Positions 53,695-62,441 are shown, counted from the stretch's first letter. The stretch is 64,000 nt of DNA from Undibacterium pigrum (GCF_003201815.1 NZ_QJKB01000003.1:434001-498000), one strand, 5' to 3'. The notes: generated by a model from the letters alone, not told the origin. Program-made: numbers and translations.

Positions 53695-54153
53695 TCAGCC
53701 AATCACGAACAGCGGCTGGCCGTATTCTACAGGCTGACCATTTTCAACCAGAATCTGTTTGATGGTACCGCTGAAATCGCTTTCGATTTCATTCAGCAAT
53801 TTCATTGCTTCAATAATGCAGAGGGTGTCGCCAGCATTGACGCTCTTGCCGATATCAGCAAAAGGAGCAGCACCAGGGGATGAGGAGCGGTAGAAAGTAC
53901 CAACCATAGGGGACTTAACAATATGACCATCTGGCACGACAGGGGCTGCTGCCACTGGTGCGGCTGCGGCGACTGGTGCTGCAGCAGGCATCATTTGCTG
54001 ATGCTGGGGTTGTTGCATCATGACTACCTGGTTTTGCGGCATCGCAGAAGATTTGACGATGCGAACTTTGCCTTCACCTTCAGTTACTTCAAGTTCAGCG
54101 ATATCTGATTCTGCTACAAGGTCAATCAGGGTCTTGAGTTTTCTTAAATCCAT
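53695..54153 (-). CDS. accB: Biotin carboxyl carrier protein of acetyl-CoA carboxylase
   Basis: AccB carries biotin for acetyl-CoA carboxylase. The 152-residue protein starts [20 protein letters not shown], has an alanine/proline/glutamine-rich linker, and ends with the biotinyl domain, whose lysine lies in [15 protein letters not shown] (E. coli has EAMKMMNQIE). An AAGGGG ribosome site precedes the ATG at 54153; the open frame reaches further upstream but without support. It lies between aroQ and accC, the usual order. Confidence 0.97.
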   Translation of the reverse strand: MDLRKLKTLIDLVAESDIAELEVTEGEGKVRIVKSSAMPQNQVVMMQQPQHQQMMPAAAPVAAAAPVAAAPVVPDGHIVKSPMVGTFYRSSSPGAAPFADIGKSVNAGDTLCIIEAMKLLNEIESDFSGTIKQILVENGQPVEYGQPLFVIG

Positions 54154-54298
54154 GTGGAATCCCCTTGAAAAAAGTGGTTCTGAATTAATTGGGACGCGCA
54201 ATACTGAGCAGGACAACAGCCCGGGAATCGCCGCCGAAGTTTGGATTATATACGAAATAAACTGAAATTATCAGCAAATTACGCGAAGATAAGAGAAT

Positions 54299-54736
54299 TT
54301 AAATATTTTTTAATGAAAAGTCAATCGCCAGGCGGTAACCTTCAGTGCCGAGGCCGCAAATAACCCCTTTGGCAATGGCAGACAAGTATGAATGATGTCT
54401 GAACGCTTCTCTTTGATGTACATTCGATATATGTACTTCAATAAACGGAATTGCCACCCCAGCCAGGGCATCCCGCAAAGCAACGCTGGTATGTGTCAGG
54501 CCACCAGGGTTGATGATAATAGCATCGACTTGCTCATTACGGGCAGCATGGATGCGGTCTATCAATGCACCTTCATGATTACTTTGAAAAAATGACAATT
54601 CTGCGCCAGCAGCTTTTGCCTGTTCCTGCGCTGCACTTTCGATCTCAGCCAGAGTCGTAGCACCATAAGTAGCGGGCTCACGCGTACCTAACAAGTTCAG
54701 ATTGGGGCCATTCAGCAGCAACAGTTTGCGCGCCAT
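54299..54736 (-). CDS. aroQ: Type II 3-dehydroquinate dehydratase
   Basis: AroQ dehydrates 3-dehydroquinate in the shikimate pathway. The 145-residue protein starts [20 protein letters not shown], with the flexible loop residues R and Y (TREPATYG), the catalytic histidine region [18 protein letters not shown] and the [17 protein letters not shown] block. Size fits the dodecameric type II enzyme. A GTG at 54754 in frame is an alternative, longer start. It is followed by accB and preceded by tlpA, all on the same strand. Confidence 0.97.
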   Translation of the reverse strand: MARKLLLLNGPNLNLLGTREPATYGATTLAEIESAAQEQAKAAGAELSFFQSNHEGALIDRIHAARNEQVDAIIINPGGLTHTSVALRDALAGVAIPFIEVHISNVHQREAFRHHSYLSAIAKGVICGLGTEGYRLAIDFSLKNI

Positions 54737-54814
54737 AGTCACATTCAATTTCACGAAGATGGCCGCATTTTGCCGCTAATCGAAGCAGATTGGCAAGGAA
54801 AAACGAAGCGACTT

Positions 54815-55351
54815 CTACTTTTCCAAAGAAAATTTGGTGATATCGGCGCGTAATTCTTCCATCTTCAGGCGACCAAGGTAAGATTTCAACACCCTGCCGT
54901 CAGGGCTGATCAAAATAGTAAATGGCAAACCACCACCAGCATTTCCTAACTGCCGCGATAATTCAGAACCTTCCATGCCGGCGGCAAACAATGGATAACT
55001 GATTTGATATTTTTTTGCAAATTCAGCAATATTGGCCGGACTGTCAATACCTGGCCCTAAAATTTGCACAGACTTGCCCTTGAACTCTTGTTGCAATGCA
55101 GATAACTCTGGCATTTCCTGCACGCAAGGCGCACACCATGTTGCCCAAAAATTAACTACCAGCAACTTGCCCTGCCATTGCGCCAGCGTCTGGCTCTTGC
55201 CCTCGCTATCCTTGAACTGCTGGGCCATCAACTGTGCCACAGCCTTGTCTGCAGGCGGCTTGGGCGTCATCTGGCGGTTACCTACATAGATACCCAAACC
55301 GGCAAACGCCACGCCCAGCACCAGCGCCAGGGCAATAAACTTCTTGTTCAT
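54815..55351 (-). CDS. TlpA-family thiol:disulfide oxidoreductase
   Basis: The 178-residue protein has an N-terminal signal anchor (FIALALVLGVAFAGLGIYVG) and a thioredoxin-like domain with the redox motif WATWCAPCVQEMPEL, followed by GGLPFTILISPDGRVLKSYLG with the cis-proline. TlpA-type proteins reduce periplasmic cysteines, for example in cytochrome c maturation. The ATG at 55351 gives a standard signal anchor; the frame extends to 55543 without support. It begins the aroQ-accBC run and is divergent from the large multi-module gene. Confidence 0.92.
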   Translation of the reverse strand: MNKKFIALALVLGVAFAGLGIYVGNRQMTPKPPADKAVAQLMAQQFKDSEGKSQTLAQWQGKLLVVNFWATWCAPCVQEMPELSALQQEFKGKSVQILGPGIDSPANIAEFAKKYQISYPLFAAGMEGSELSRQLGNAGGGLPFTILISPDGRVLKSYLGRLKMEELRADITKFSLEK

Positions 55352-55564
55352 AGAATATGACTCACATAAAACCGCCATCACGGCCCAAGGCGAGGATATT
55401 AGCCTAGCTGGGGGATTTATGCTGAAATGCCTGCGCGTGATGCTGGATTTCAGGTATGTCATTGGTATTTTGGTATTATTCTCCGCTTTCACCTGCTGAC
55501 CAATGTGAACCAATGCAACTATGGCCAGCAAGATATGCCGCAACCACCCTCTGGATAGCTTTAA

Positions 55565-57946
55565 ATGAATACAATTTGCCGTGACGCCATTGCCTGCATC
55601 AACTTGCCCGCTAGCGGTGAAGCCAGTGCCGTAAGTAATATTTCAGAGGATCAGCAGGTTTATCACCATGCTTCCGGTGCCGGACTGGGCCTGGACATCG
55701 TTTATGTCCATATAAAAGACGGCCAAGAAGGCGGCCACTTCACCCATGTCAAAAAGCAGGATGTGCAACAGGCAGGCTATACAGCAAAAGATCTCTATCT
55801 TTCCGGCCTGCAGAATTTATGGAAAAAATCTGTTGCTCATTTAAAGATGCACAAGCACGGCCCCTTGCGCACCATCACCACGGATGGTTATTTTGAAGCC
55901 AGCCTGCTGCTGATCAGTGAATTGTGGGACAAGCGGTTGGCCTCGCTGGCCGAGAATGGCTTCATGGTCGCCATCCCCAGCCGCAATACACTGGCATTTT
56001 GCGACAGCAAGTCTGAAGAAGGGATACAGGCTCTCAAAGATCTGATCAGGCACACTCATGAGAGTGCAGAGCATTTGCTGACTACCTCACTCTATCAGCG
56101 TCAGGAAGGTAAATGGACAGAGATCAAGACGGACATCAGTGACACCAGAGCCGAAACCCTGGAACAAGCCCATGCCCGCTTGCATGAAGGCATGCTGGCC
56201 AATGCAGAAGTATTGCGCAATATCGCCAGAGAGCATTTCCAGATAGAGATAGACTATGACATCGGCGGTGTACGCTGGGTCAATCAGTTTCTGGAAAACA
56301 CCTACAAAAACGGTTCCACGCAAGACCACAAGAATATCATCCTCTTCGCTGGCGCCTTTGTTGGCCAGTGCATAGTGCGCAGCATAGGCGGCAAATGGGA
56401 CTGGCATGGTGATGACTACGTGATTCGCACCGCGGATGACAAACTCTTCTCTCCCTGCAGCAAAGTAGCAAAACAACTGGCATGTGGCCAGGATGGTGAA
56501 GATTCAGTGCTGGGCCTGTATAAAGTCATCAAGGACATGTATCCACCCAGCCTCAGCAAGGCACAGCGATTATTGCAGACACTTTACAAACGACATGCCG
56601 ATTATCAGTTTTATATAGCAAGTGTGCTCGACCAGCGCTTGCAATGGCTACGCGTCACTAAAATGGATGGCAATCTGGTGCATGTCCAGCGCCCGACTGA
56701 AGGAAAGGAAGAGAACGACGCGGCTACGCCAGCTACCACCTGTTTTTACCTGCACCAGATGCACAGTTATTATGTGCTGTCGCCTACTGGCACTCTCATG
56801 CTTGCCGAAGGCATCAGCGAATCACTTGCCAGTCTGCTGCCCGACGATGTCAGGAAAAACATTGCAGCAAACAAAATCATCAGGACCACATACCGCGATG
56901 CCGAGCTGCGGCAAGAGCAATCTATTGCGACTATCCGCTTGCAAAAATATCAGGGTGACAGTGACGCTGACGATGTCTATGTGATCAGTCTGAAGAATAT
57001 CGCTAGCGAAAAAATCAGGATACAGCAATTCGCCCATTTTCATTTTGAAGATGATTACTGGCTGCTCAGTACGCCATTGCAAACCTATTATCCATACACT
57101 GAATTTATGGACTGGTTTGAGCTGAACTCGACATGGATAAAGCCAGGGCAGGAAGTCACAGCCCTGGGCAGGCTGGGCCCAGCACATAAGCTGTGGGCCT
57201 TCATGGGCGAAACAGAAAGTGCCGTGCCGTTTACTACCAGCCTGGTCGTGCCTGAAGTAACTGTATCTACCAATAAACGGCAATCGGATGCAAAACGCCG
57301 TAGCAGTCAGTATTACACTGCTGGCAGACCAGCGGATACAGAAATGAGCCGCATACTCGCCGAATTACAGCTCAACTTCAGTCGCAACCGCAGTGGCATG
57401 GACGCGGAAATCCTCGACAGGATTGCGGCAGGCAGACCAGACTGGATGGACAATAATGAACCCTTGCTGGAAATCATACGCCAGCAAAGGCGCCTGATGA
57501 CAGAAGGCCGCATTGTCTGGGCTGCACTGGTGCAGGCGAATAACCTCTTGTTTGAAGAGGGAGAACATGATCATCCAGCCATGCTGGTATTTAGCGAAGA
57601 CGCCTATTTCGAGAGCCGCCCTCATGAGTTGCGCGCGATCGCCGACAAAATCTATCAATTGAAAAGCACCGAGCCCGAAGACCCGGAAGAAAAACTGGTA
57701 GCAGCCAGCGTGACGAATGAAATGAACCGTAACATGGGCTGGAAACTGCCGGATCTGCTCACTGACAAAAATGTCAGAGCAGCCGCTTTTATGGTGTTTC
57801 GCAAGCATATTCCGAATGGCATCCTGAACGCTGCCGTGTTCCCTGTTCTTGTTCACCCGGCTACCGATGCAGTCATGATAGTCCCGGTCGCATTCTGGCC
57901 AGTGTCACTGACGACGATGTGGAGGCAGGGCAAACTGATCTATTAA
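55565..57946 (+). CDS. Large multi-module protein of unknown function (DUF1444-like part)
   Basis: The 793-residue protein has no signal peptide or membrane helix. Residues 75-165 resemble DUF1444/YtpQ (HGPLRTITTDGYFEASLLLI, MVAIPSRNTLAFCDS). Residues 205-325 form a second unit (RWVNQFLENTYKN, FAGAFVGQCIVRSIGGKWDW, GDDYVIRTADDKLFSPCSKV). Residues 450-555 are a third (VISLKNIASEKIRIQQFAHF, FMDWFELNSTWIKPGQEV, LWAFMGETESA), and 595-793 a fourth (GRIVWAALVQANNLLF, HDHPAMLVFSEDAYF, MVFRKHIPNG). Each looks like a free-standing small protein, so the gene reads as a fusion; similar stand-alone domains occur in poly-immunity loci, and that role is inference. It converges with the VIT/vWA gene. No clear ribosome site is visible. 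Confidence 0.7.
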   Translation: MNTICRDAIACINLPASGEASAVSNISEDQQVYHHASGAGLGLDIVYVHIKDGQEGGHFTHVKKQDVQQAGYTAKDLYLSGLQNLWKKSVAHLKMHKHGPLRTITTDGYFEASLLLISELWDKRLASLAENGFMVAIPSRNTLAFCDSKSEEGIQALKDLIRHTHESAEHLLTTSLYQRQEGKWTEIKTDISDTRAETLEQAHARLHEGMLANAEVLRNIAREHFQIEIDYDIGGVRWVNQFLENTYKNGSTQDHKNIILFAGAFVGQCIVRSIGGKWDWHGDDYVIRTADDKLFSPCSKVAKQLACGQDGEDSVLGLYKVIKDMYPPSLSKAQRLLQTLYKRHADYQFYIASVLDQRLQWLRVTKMDGNLVHVQRPTEGKEENDAATPATTCFYLHQMHSYYVLSPTGTLMLAEGISESLASLLPDDVRKNIAANKIIRTTYRDAELRQEQSIATIRLQKYQGDSDADDVYVISLKNIASEKIRIQQFAHFHFEDDYWLLSTPLQTYYPYTEFMDWFELNSTWIKPGQEVTALGRLGPAHKLWAFMGETESAVPFTTSLVVPEVTVSTNKRQSDAKRRSSQYYTAGRPADTEMSRILAELQLNFSRNRSGMDAEILDRIAAGRPDWMDNNEPLLEIIRQQRRLMTEGRIVWAALVQANNLLFEEGEHDHPAMLVFSEDAYFESRPHELRAIADKIYQLKSTEPEDPEEKLVAASVTNEMNRNMGWKLPDLLTDKNVRAAAFMVFRKHIPNGILNAAVFPVLVHPATDAVMIVPVAFWPVSLTTMWRQGKLIY

Positions 57947-57964
57947 AAGCCTGCTTCAATTAAC

Positions 57965-58008
57965 GGGCAGAATCCGCTTGATGCAAACCACGGAAACGGC
58001 TTCTGCCC
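57965..58008. terminator. Hairpin between convergent multi-module and vWA genes
   Basis: GGGCAGAA (57965-57972) pairs with TTCTGCCC (58001-58008), and an inner TCCG (57973-57976) pairs with CGGA (57991-57994). There is no clear T-run on either side. It lies in the short gap between the two stop codons and may end both transcripts. Confidence 0.4.
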
Positions 58009-58021
58009 CCTGATTTACTTC

Positions 58022-60520
58022 TTAGGCTTCCATGTCCATGAGGAAGATGGCAGCACTCCAGTTCCCTGCATCCATGCCTTGCAGTGCTTTGCGTAACTGC
58101 CCCTCAAGCATAGTACTGGCTGCGGGGTCAGCCGATGCATCCCGTAATTGCTGAACTGACATGCGCTCTGCCTGGCTTTCTTGCAAGAACTTGCTTGACT
58201 CTGCAGACGGCAAGAGGGTTTCCAGCATCTCTTGCTCAGCCATGATACCCAGAAAGAGCCTGACCACTTCCCTGCTGCTCAACTTGTCCTTGCAATCTTC
58301 CCAGATTGCCAGCTCCAGCCATTCAATGACGGCCTGCCCCAATTGAATTATCTTGAGTCCTGCCAGACTGGCAGGCCACAATTTCTCGTCAAAGTATCTG
58401 AGCAATAATGTCAGGCCCAGAGGTGTCAGCCCCTGGTAGTGCATGTCCTGACGATAGATCCTGGCAGCATCGAACGCATTTGCATAGTCAAAAAATTCTT
58501 GCATGGCCTGTGCATCGAGAGTCACACGCGCTGCACTTGGCTCAGACAAATAACTGGCATCCATGGAAGACAGACTCAGTTCATCCAATGCCGCGGGTGC
58601 AGCACGCTTGGACAATTTCCCAGGCATCGACCTTGTACGGAACATATCAGGCGCAGAGATACTTGGCATCGCCAGTGCTGGTACTGGTGCGCATGGAGGG
58701 CACGCAGCCGCCGCAACAGTCACCGCGCCTCCAGCAGCCACTGCCCCCATGCCACCCCAGCCTGCAGGCAACATATGCGCCACTTCCATCAATGCAGGCA
58801 TATCCAGCGGCTTGTCTGCTTCTGCCCGTTCTTCCACGATAAGGAAGCTGGTTTCTTTGGAAATCAATTGATATTGCACTGCCAGTTCCTGCACGACTGC
58901 TGCTTGCTCAGGCACTGCCTGCATGCTGGACAAATAAGTCGCCGCAGCCACACGTGACAGGCTGGTTTCTGACTGCATGGTCTGACTCAATTCCAGGTGG
59001 CCTATCTCGGTTTCTTCAGGCTGATCCGGCATGCGCGCAAACAACTTCATCGTTCCAGAAGGTTTTGATGGCAAGAGATAAAACATGTTCAGGGTTTCAC
59101 CTTTGAACACACTTGCAGGCAAAGCTGTGGACCACAGCGGCGGGCTGGCAAAGCCAGTATCGATGCGGATATCCTGCCAGACTGGCGAACGCAATTTCAT
59201 GAACATGCGCAAGATGGCAGGCACCACATCCTCACCCGGGGCCACATATTCACAAGAGCCGCCGCTGGCCCTGGCCAGGCGCTCCAGATGCACTTCTGCC
59301 GGACTGGAGCCTATGCCTACGATAAACACCCTTTGCCCGGCAGCGCGTGCGCTGTCTATCAAGCTATCAACGCTATCGATTTCACCGTCAGTAATCATCA
59401 GCACGTCACTGCGCCCGCTACTCTGTATGGCAAAGGTGGATTCCAGCGCCAGTGCCATTTCTGTACCACCGAGGCTGGCATCGAGTTCCTCTATCCAGCG
59501 CAAGGCCGCGGCCTTGCTGGGTTTGGCAAATTTCCACATCGCCGGTGAACGATGCTGGACTTCGCTGCCAAAGCGAGACAGGGAGATATGGTCGCCTGTA
59601 TTCAATTGCTCAACAATTTCTTTCAGTGCAGTACGTGCCGCCTTGATACTGTCGCCATTCATGGAGCCAGAACAATCAACCAGCAATTTCACCGCCAGCT
59701 CACTCATGTTTTCAGCCGCAATTTGCGGGCAAAAACTGGCCAGCAAAGCGACATGTTCAGGCTGATGAAAATCAGGCCCCAGCACGCTGAATGCCTGCTG
59801 CTTGAACTGGTCTATGCACAGTAAAAAATCACGATCCAGATTGCCCTTGCGCGACAAACTGACGATCACGCTGCCATCTCTGGGCATGACGCTGATGGCA
59901 TGGCTGGGCGAGGCGATACGCGCGCCCACCAGCTCCCCTGCCATTTTCAGTGTGATATCGAAGGGATACTCGACTCTCACATCATGCTTGGGTGCAGTCA
60001 GGCGCTCAAACAGATTTTGCTTCCTGCTCGTAATCGCCTCCGTCATTTCATAGCGCGGCGCAATCACGGTAGGCACACAGATGCGCAGAGCGTTCAAGCC
60101 CTCCATCTCGGAAAAACGCAGACTTTGTGCATAACTCATCGTCAGCGTACAAGCTTCACCAGGGGCCAGATTACCTATACTGAGGCTAAAACTTCGGTCG
60201 CCATTTTCTTGCAACATGAAAGCCGTATTGCCTTCAGAGATGGCTTCTTCATAATCGACTTCTGCCTTTTTCCTCGGCACGACAGCACCGGATAATTTCT
60301 TGCCATCCAGCTCGACTTCTATATCCAGCAAGACTGCATCAATAGGCAGGGGAAAGGTGTACAAGACCTCGGCATGTTCTTTGTCCGAGGGATTGATAAA
60401 GCTTTGTGTGAGCTGCATTTCCAGCAGCATGCCCTGAATGACACCCGTCGCACTTACTTTGGTCAAGGCCATTGCCTGACCCAGACTGGATTGTATTGTT
60501 GCTGTGTTTTGATCGAACAT
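58022..60520 (-). CDS. VIT and von Willebrand factor A domain protein
   Basis: The 832-residue cytoplasmic protein has an N-terminal VIT domain (residues 15-140, with QSFINPSDKEHAEVLYTFPLP and VPRKKAEVDYEEAISEGNTAF) and a vWA domain (275-450) with an intact MIDAS: DCSGSMNGD at 282-290, a threonine in LGGTEMALALE and aspartate in MITDGEIDSV. The last 370 residues are helical with a glycine/alanine/proline-rich link (GGMGAVAAGGAVTVAAAACP) and no recognised domain. It has a strong GGAGGAGG ribosome site. It is directly behind the MerR gene (30 bases), so both form an operon. Relatives bind protein ligands by metal; the partner is unknown. Confidence 0.88.
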   Translation of the reverse strand: MFDQNTATIQSSLGQAMALTKVSATGVIQGMLLEMQLTQSFINPSDKEHAEVLYTFPLPIDAVLLDIEVELDGKKLSGAVVPRKKAEVDYEEAISEGNTAFMLQENGDRSFSLSIGNLAPGEACTLTMSYAQSLRFSEMEGLNALRICVPTVIAPRYEMTEAITSRKQNLFERLTAPKHDVRVEYPFDITLKMAGELVGARIASPSHAISVMPRDGSVIVSLSRKGNLDRDFLLCIDQFKQQAFSVLGPDFHQPEHVALLASFCPQIAAENMSELAVKLLVDCSGSMNGDSIKAARTALKEIVEQLNTGDHISLSRFGSEVQHRSPAMWKFAKPSKAAALRWIEELDASLGGTEMALALESTFAIQSSGRSDVLMITDGEIDSVDSLIDSARAAGQRVFIVGIGSSPAEVHLERLARASGGSCEYVAPGEDVVPAILRMFMKLRSPVWQDIRIDTGFASPPLWSTALPASVFKGETLNMFYLLPSKPSGTMKLFARMPDQPEETEIGHLELSQTMQSETSLSRVAAATYLSSMQAVPEQAAVVQELAVQYQLISKETSFLIVEERAEADKPLDMPALMEVAHMLPAGWGGMGAVAAGGAVTVAAAACPPCAPVPALAMPSISAPDMFRTRSMPGKLSKRAAPAALDELSLSSMDASYLSEPSAARVTLDAQAMQEFFDYANAFDAARIYRQDMHYQGLTPLGLTLLLRYFDEKLWPASLAGLKIIQLGQAVIEWLELAIWEDCKDKLSSREVVRLFLGIMAEQEMLETLLPSAESSKFLQESQAERMSVQQLRDASADPAASTMLEGQLRKALQGMDAGNWSAAIFLMDMEA

Positions 60521-60550
60521 AGTTATCCTCCTCCATTGAACCAGCTGCGC

Positions 60551-60979
60551 TCATGCGTCCTGGCTGGTTTTCATACGCTCTGCCAATTCGATTGCCTGCC
60601 TGACGAATTCCCTGAGCTGCTTCGGGGTCCAGCCTGCTTTACCAGCATCTATCACCAGCTCTACCCCCTGCGCTACTGTCAAATGCGTGCAAACAGAAAT
60701 TGACCCGATTTGCTGTTGTTTCATCTCTACCGGGGCAGGTGCGCCGTGCAGCAATTCACGTATGCGCTCCAGTGAGACCCCCGCTGAGCTCCACTTCTTG
60801 ATCAGCAACAATTGTTCGAGATGCTGCGCTCCATAACGCGCCGCCCGCGTCCCGCCTTCAGGCTTGCTGACCAGACCTATCTGCATGTAGTAACGCACAG
60901 TGCGTACCGACATCTCTGCCATCAAACAGAGTTCAGGGAGCAGATAGCTGCTGTCTTTTTTATCAGAAGTAGTATTCAT
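60551..60979 (-). CDS. MerR-family transcriptional regulator
   Basis: The 142-residue protein carries a MerR-type winged helix, YLLPELCLMAEMSVRTVRYYMQ, followed by ARYGAQHLEQLLLIKKWSSAGVSLERIRELLHG and a C-terminal helix pair (GWTPKQLREFVRQAIELAER). It lacks the metal-binding cysteine set of MerR/CueR and so probably senses something else. The ATG at 60979 has no ribosome site and lies a few bases behind a predicted transcription start, so the mRNA may be leaderless. It precedes the VIT/vWA gene in one operon. An upstream start at 61054 would add 25 unlikely residues. Confidence 0.88.
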   Translation of the reverse strand: MNTTSDKKDSSYLLPELCLMAEMSVRTVRYYMQIGLVSKPEGGTRAARYGAQHLEQLLLIKKWSSAGVSLERIRELLHGAPAPVEMKQQQIGSISVCTHLTVAQGVELVIDAGKAGWTPKQLREFVRQAIELAERMKTSQDA

Positions 60980-60986
60980 ACAGTAC

Positions 60987-61015
60987 TTTATAACAGTTAA
61001 ACTGTCATTATTCAA
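60987..61015 (-). promoter_or_regulatory. Promoter with palindrome in the -35/-10 spacer, merR-VIT/vWA operon
   Basis: On the minus strand TTGAAT (61015-61010) and TATAAA (60992-60987) are separated by 17 bases. A perfect palindrome ACAGTT-T-AACTGT fills 61005-60993, inside that spacer. MerR family regulators bind between -35 and -10, so this is the likely operator of the operon. The spacing of 17 is shorter than the 19-20 usual for MerR-activated promoters, which would suit simple repression. Transcription would start next to the ATG at 60979. Confidence 0.6.
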
Positions 61016-61084
61016 GTTTACTTTTTTAGCAAATGCTTCCAGGCTAATCAGCACAGGGGTTGAATCAGTATAAAATCAGCAACC

Positions 61085-61630
61085 ATGGAAGAAATACTCA
61101 AGCAAAACACAGAGCCCAACTTGCCGCTTGCATCCCCAAGCGCGAGCGAGCCTCGAAAAAAGGCCTTACCGCTGTCCTTATTGCTAGGCGTATTTTCTGC
61201 ACTCATTTGTTATATTTTTTTGCTGCTACTACTGACTTTCATGTCAGGCACCAGCAACATCAGCAGGCAACTGGTGGTGATTGCCAATTCCCCTCAAGTT
61301 TCAGCAACTTTGAATTTGTCACCCAATTGCAATGTGTGGACTTTGCAAGCATTAAGACTTGAATGTGGTGAAGTTCAAGTGGCAGAAGAATATGTCAACA
61401 AGGGACGACTCCCTCAATTGATAGCTACACTGACAAAGCCTTGTGCAAGCATGCAGGGTCTGACAGCAGCAGACCAGGACGAAGCACGCCGCTACTTTCA
61501 GTGCGATGGAAATCCTATTTCCTACAAGGCAACGGTCAGCATCGTCAAAATCACTACCACGCACCCTGAACCAGGAACAAGCATCGACAAGAAAGAAAAA
61601 ATTGGTGAAATTGTGATCAACAAGTTTTAG
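61085..61630 (+). CDS. Hypothetical membrane-anchored protein
   Basis: The 181-residue protein has a charged cytoplasmic N-terminus, a single membrane helix (LPLSLLLGVFSALICYIFLL) and a small extracytoplasmic domain with four cysteines (SPNCNVW, LECGEV, TKPCASM, FQCDGN), which could form two disulfides. I do not recognise the family. No ribosome site is seen before the ATG at 61085. It is divergent from the MerR operon and lies upstream of the toxin-antitoxin pair with 93 bases between, so they probably have separate promoters. Confidence 0.55.
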   Translation: MEEILKQNTEPNLPLASPSASEPRKKALPLSLLLGVFSALICYIFLLLLLTFMSGTSNISRQLVVIANSPQVSATLNLSPNCNVWTLQALRLECGEVQVAEEYVNKGRLPQLIATLTKPCASMQGLTAADQDEARRYFQCDGNPISYKATVSIVKITTTHPEPGTSIDKKEKIGEIVINKF

Positions 61631-61689
61631 CCACATCAATGCAATCAAACCCAAGGCGAAGCTGCATGAATTTATGCAAATCGCTCAAC

Positions 61690-61715
61690 TTGACATAAAT
61701 TCGTTTATAAACGAA
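61690..61715 (+). promoter_or_regulatory. Promoter region with 16-bp palindrome before higBA-like pair
   Basis: TTGACA at 61690-61695 is a perfect -35 match, and the palindrome TTCGTTTATAAACGAA (61700-61715) contains a TATAAA. The palindrome ends eight bases before the toxin ATG at 61724. Type II toxin-antitoxin operons are autoregulated through such operators, so it is the likely binding site for the Xre-type antitoxin. The exact -10 is unclear because TATAAA is too close to TTGACA for a standard promoter. Confidence 0.55.
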
Positions 61716-61723
61716 ACTGGATT

Positions 61724-62056
61724 ATGTACAATATCAAACACTATTTAAGCTCGGACAATAAAGATATTTACTTTGACTGGGTTCGCAAGCTGCACGATGT
61801 GAGGGCAAGAATTGCCATAGATCGTCGTATCAACCGAATTGAGCTTGGCAACTTTGGTGATCACAAATTTTGTCGGAATGGTGTTTGGGAGTTACGCATA
61901 GACGTTGGCGCAGGATATCGAGTTTATTATGCAATTTCGGGTAAGGAAATTGTTTTGCTCTTATGTGGCGGCGACAAAGATACGCAAGACAAGGATATAG
62001 TCAAAGCCTGCGATTATTGGCGAGATTGGCAAAGGAGAATGGGTGATGAAGGATAG
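61724..62056 (+). CDS. RelE/ParE-type toxin of a HigB-like addiction module
   Basis: The 110-residue protein matches the addiction-module killer family: WVRKLHDVRARIAIDRRINRIELGNFGDHKF, then VWELRIDVGAGYRVYYAI and LLLCGGDKDTQDKDIVKACDYW. Such proteins have the RelE fold and cleave mRNA or inhibit gyrase; the exact target is unproven here. Toxin-first order with the antitoxin overlapping behind it is the HigBA arrangement. It is more AT-rich than the flanking housekeeping genes, which suits acquisition by transfer. Confidence 0.88.
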   Translation: MYNIKHYLSSDNKDIYFDWVRKLHDVRARIAIDRRINRIELGNFGDHKFCRNGVWELRIDVGAGYRVYYAISGKEIVLLLCGGDKDTQDKDIVKACDYWRDWQRRMGDEG

Positions 62057-62366
62057 AAACCATGATGAGGCAATGGCCGAACTATTTCAAAATGACCCGG
62101 CATATGCGGTGCAATTACTCAATAGCATACTTGAGGATGGTGATCAGGGCGAACTGCTTATCACCTTGAGGCAAATGACCAAAGCTTTTGGCGGTATACC
62201 AGCAGTGGCGGAAACAGCACATTTGAGTACAACCCAGCTTTATCGTACTTTATCGCCGGATGGAAACCCTGTACTAAGCAGCTTGTCTGCCATACTTAGG
62301 GCGATGGGATTAAGGCTTGCAGTAGAAACGATAGATTCCAGCCGAGCAATACCTGAATTACCCTGA
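62046..62366 (+). CDS. Xre-like antitoxin of the HigA-type addiction module
   Basis: The 106-residue protein matches the probable addiction module antidote family: NDPAYAVQLLNSILEDGDQGELLITLRQMTKAFGG followed by the helix-turn-helix IPAVAETAHLSTTQLYRTLSPDGNPVLSSLSAIL. It should bind and neutralise the toxin and repress the operon through the palindrome at 61700. The start overlaps the toxin gene by 11 bases; a GTG at 62043 is next to the ATG at 62046, and AAGGAG at 62032-62037 serves either. Confidence 0.88.
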   Translation: MKDRNHDEAMAELFQNDPAYAVQLLNSILEDGDQGELLITLRQMTKAFGGIPAVAETAHLSTTQLYRTLSPDGNPVLSSLSAILRAMGLRLAVETIDSSRAIPELP

Positions 62367-62404
62367 TATACCTTCCTAGCTGAACTGTGACAGGCATCAT
62401 AAAG

Positions 62405-62441
62405 AAAAAGGCTTGCAGGTTTTTACCCGCAAGCCTTTTTT
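62405..62441. terminator. Bidirectional Rho-independent terminator
   Basis: AAAAAGGCTTGC (62405-62416) pairs with GCAAGCCTTTTT (62429-62440) around a 12-base loop, flanked by A-runs and T-runs on both sides. It lies between the antitoxin gene and the converging efflux pump gene and serves both. Confidence 0.88.

Noticed and set aside
30080..60520. The two vWA proteins (30080 and 58022) as one system
   Set aside because: They are almost 30 kb apart, one is a lipoprotein of YfbK type and the other a cytoplasmic VIT/vWA protein; nothing besides the shared domain links them.
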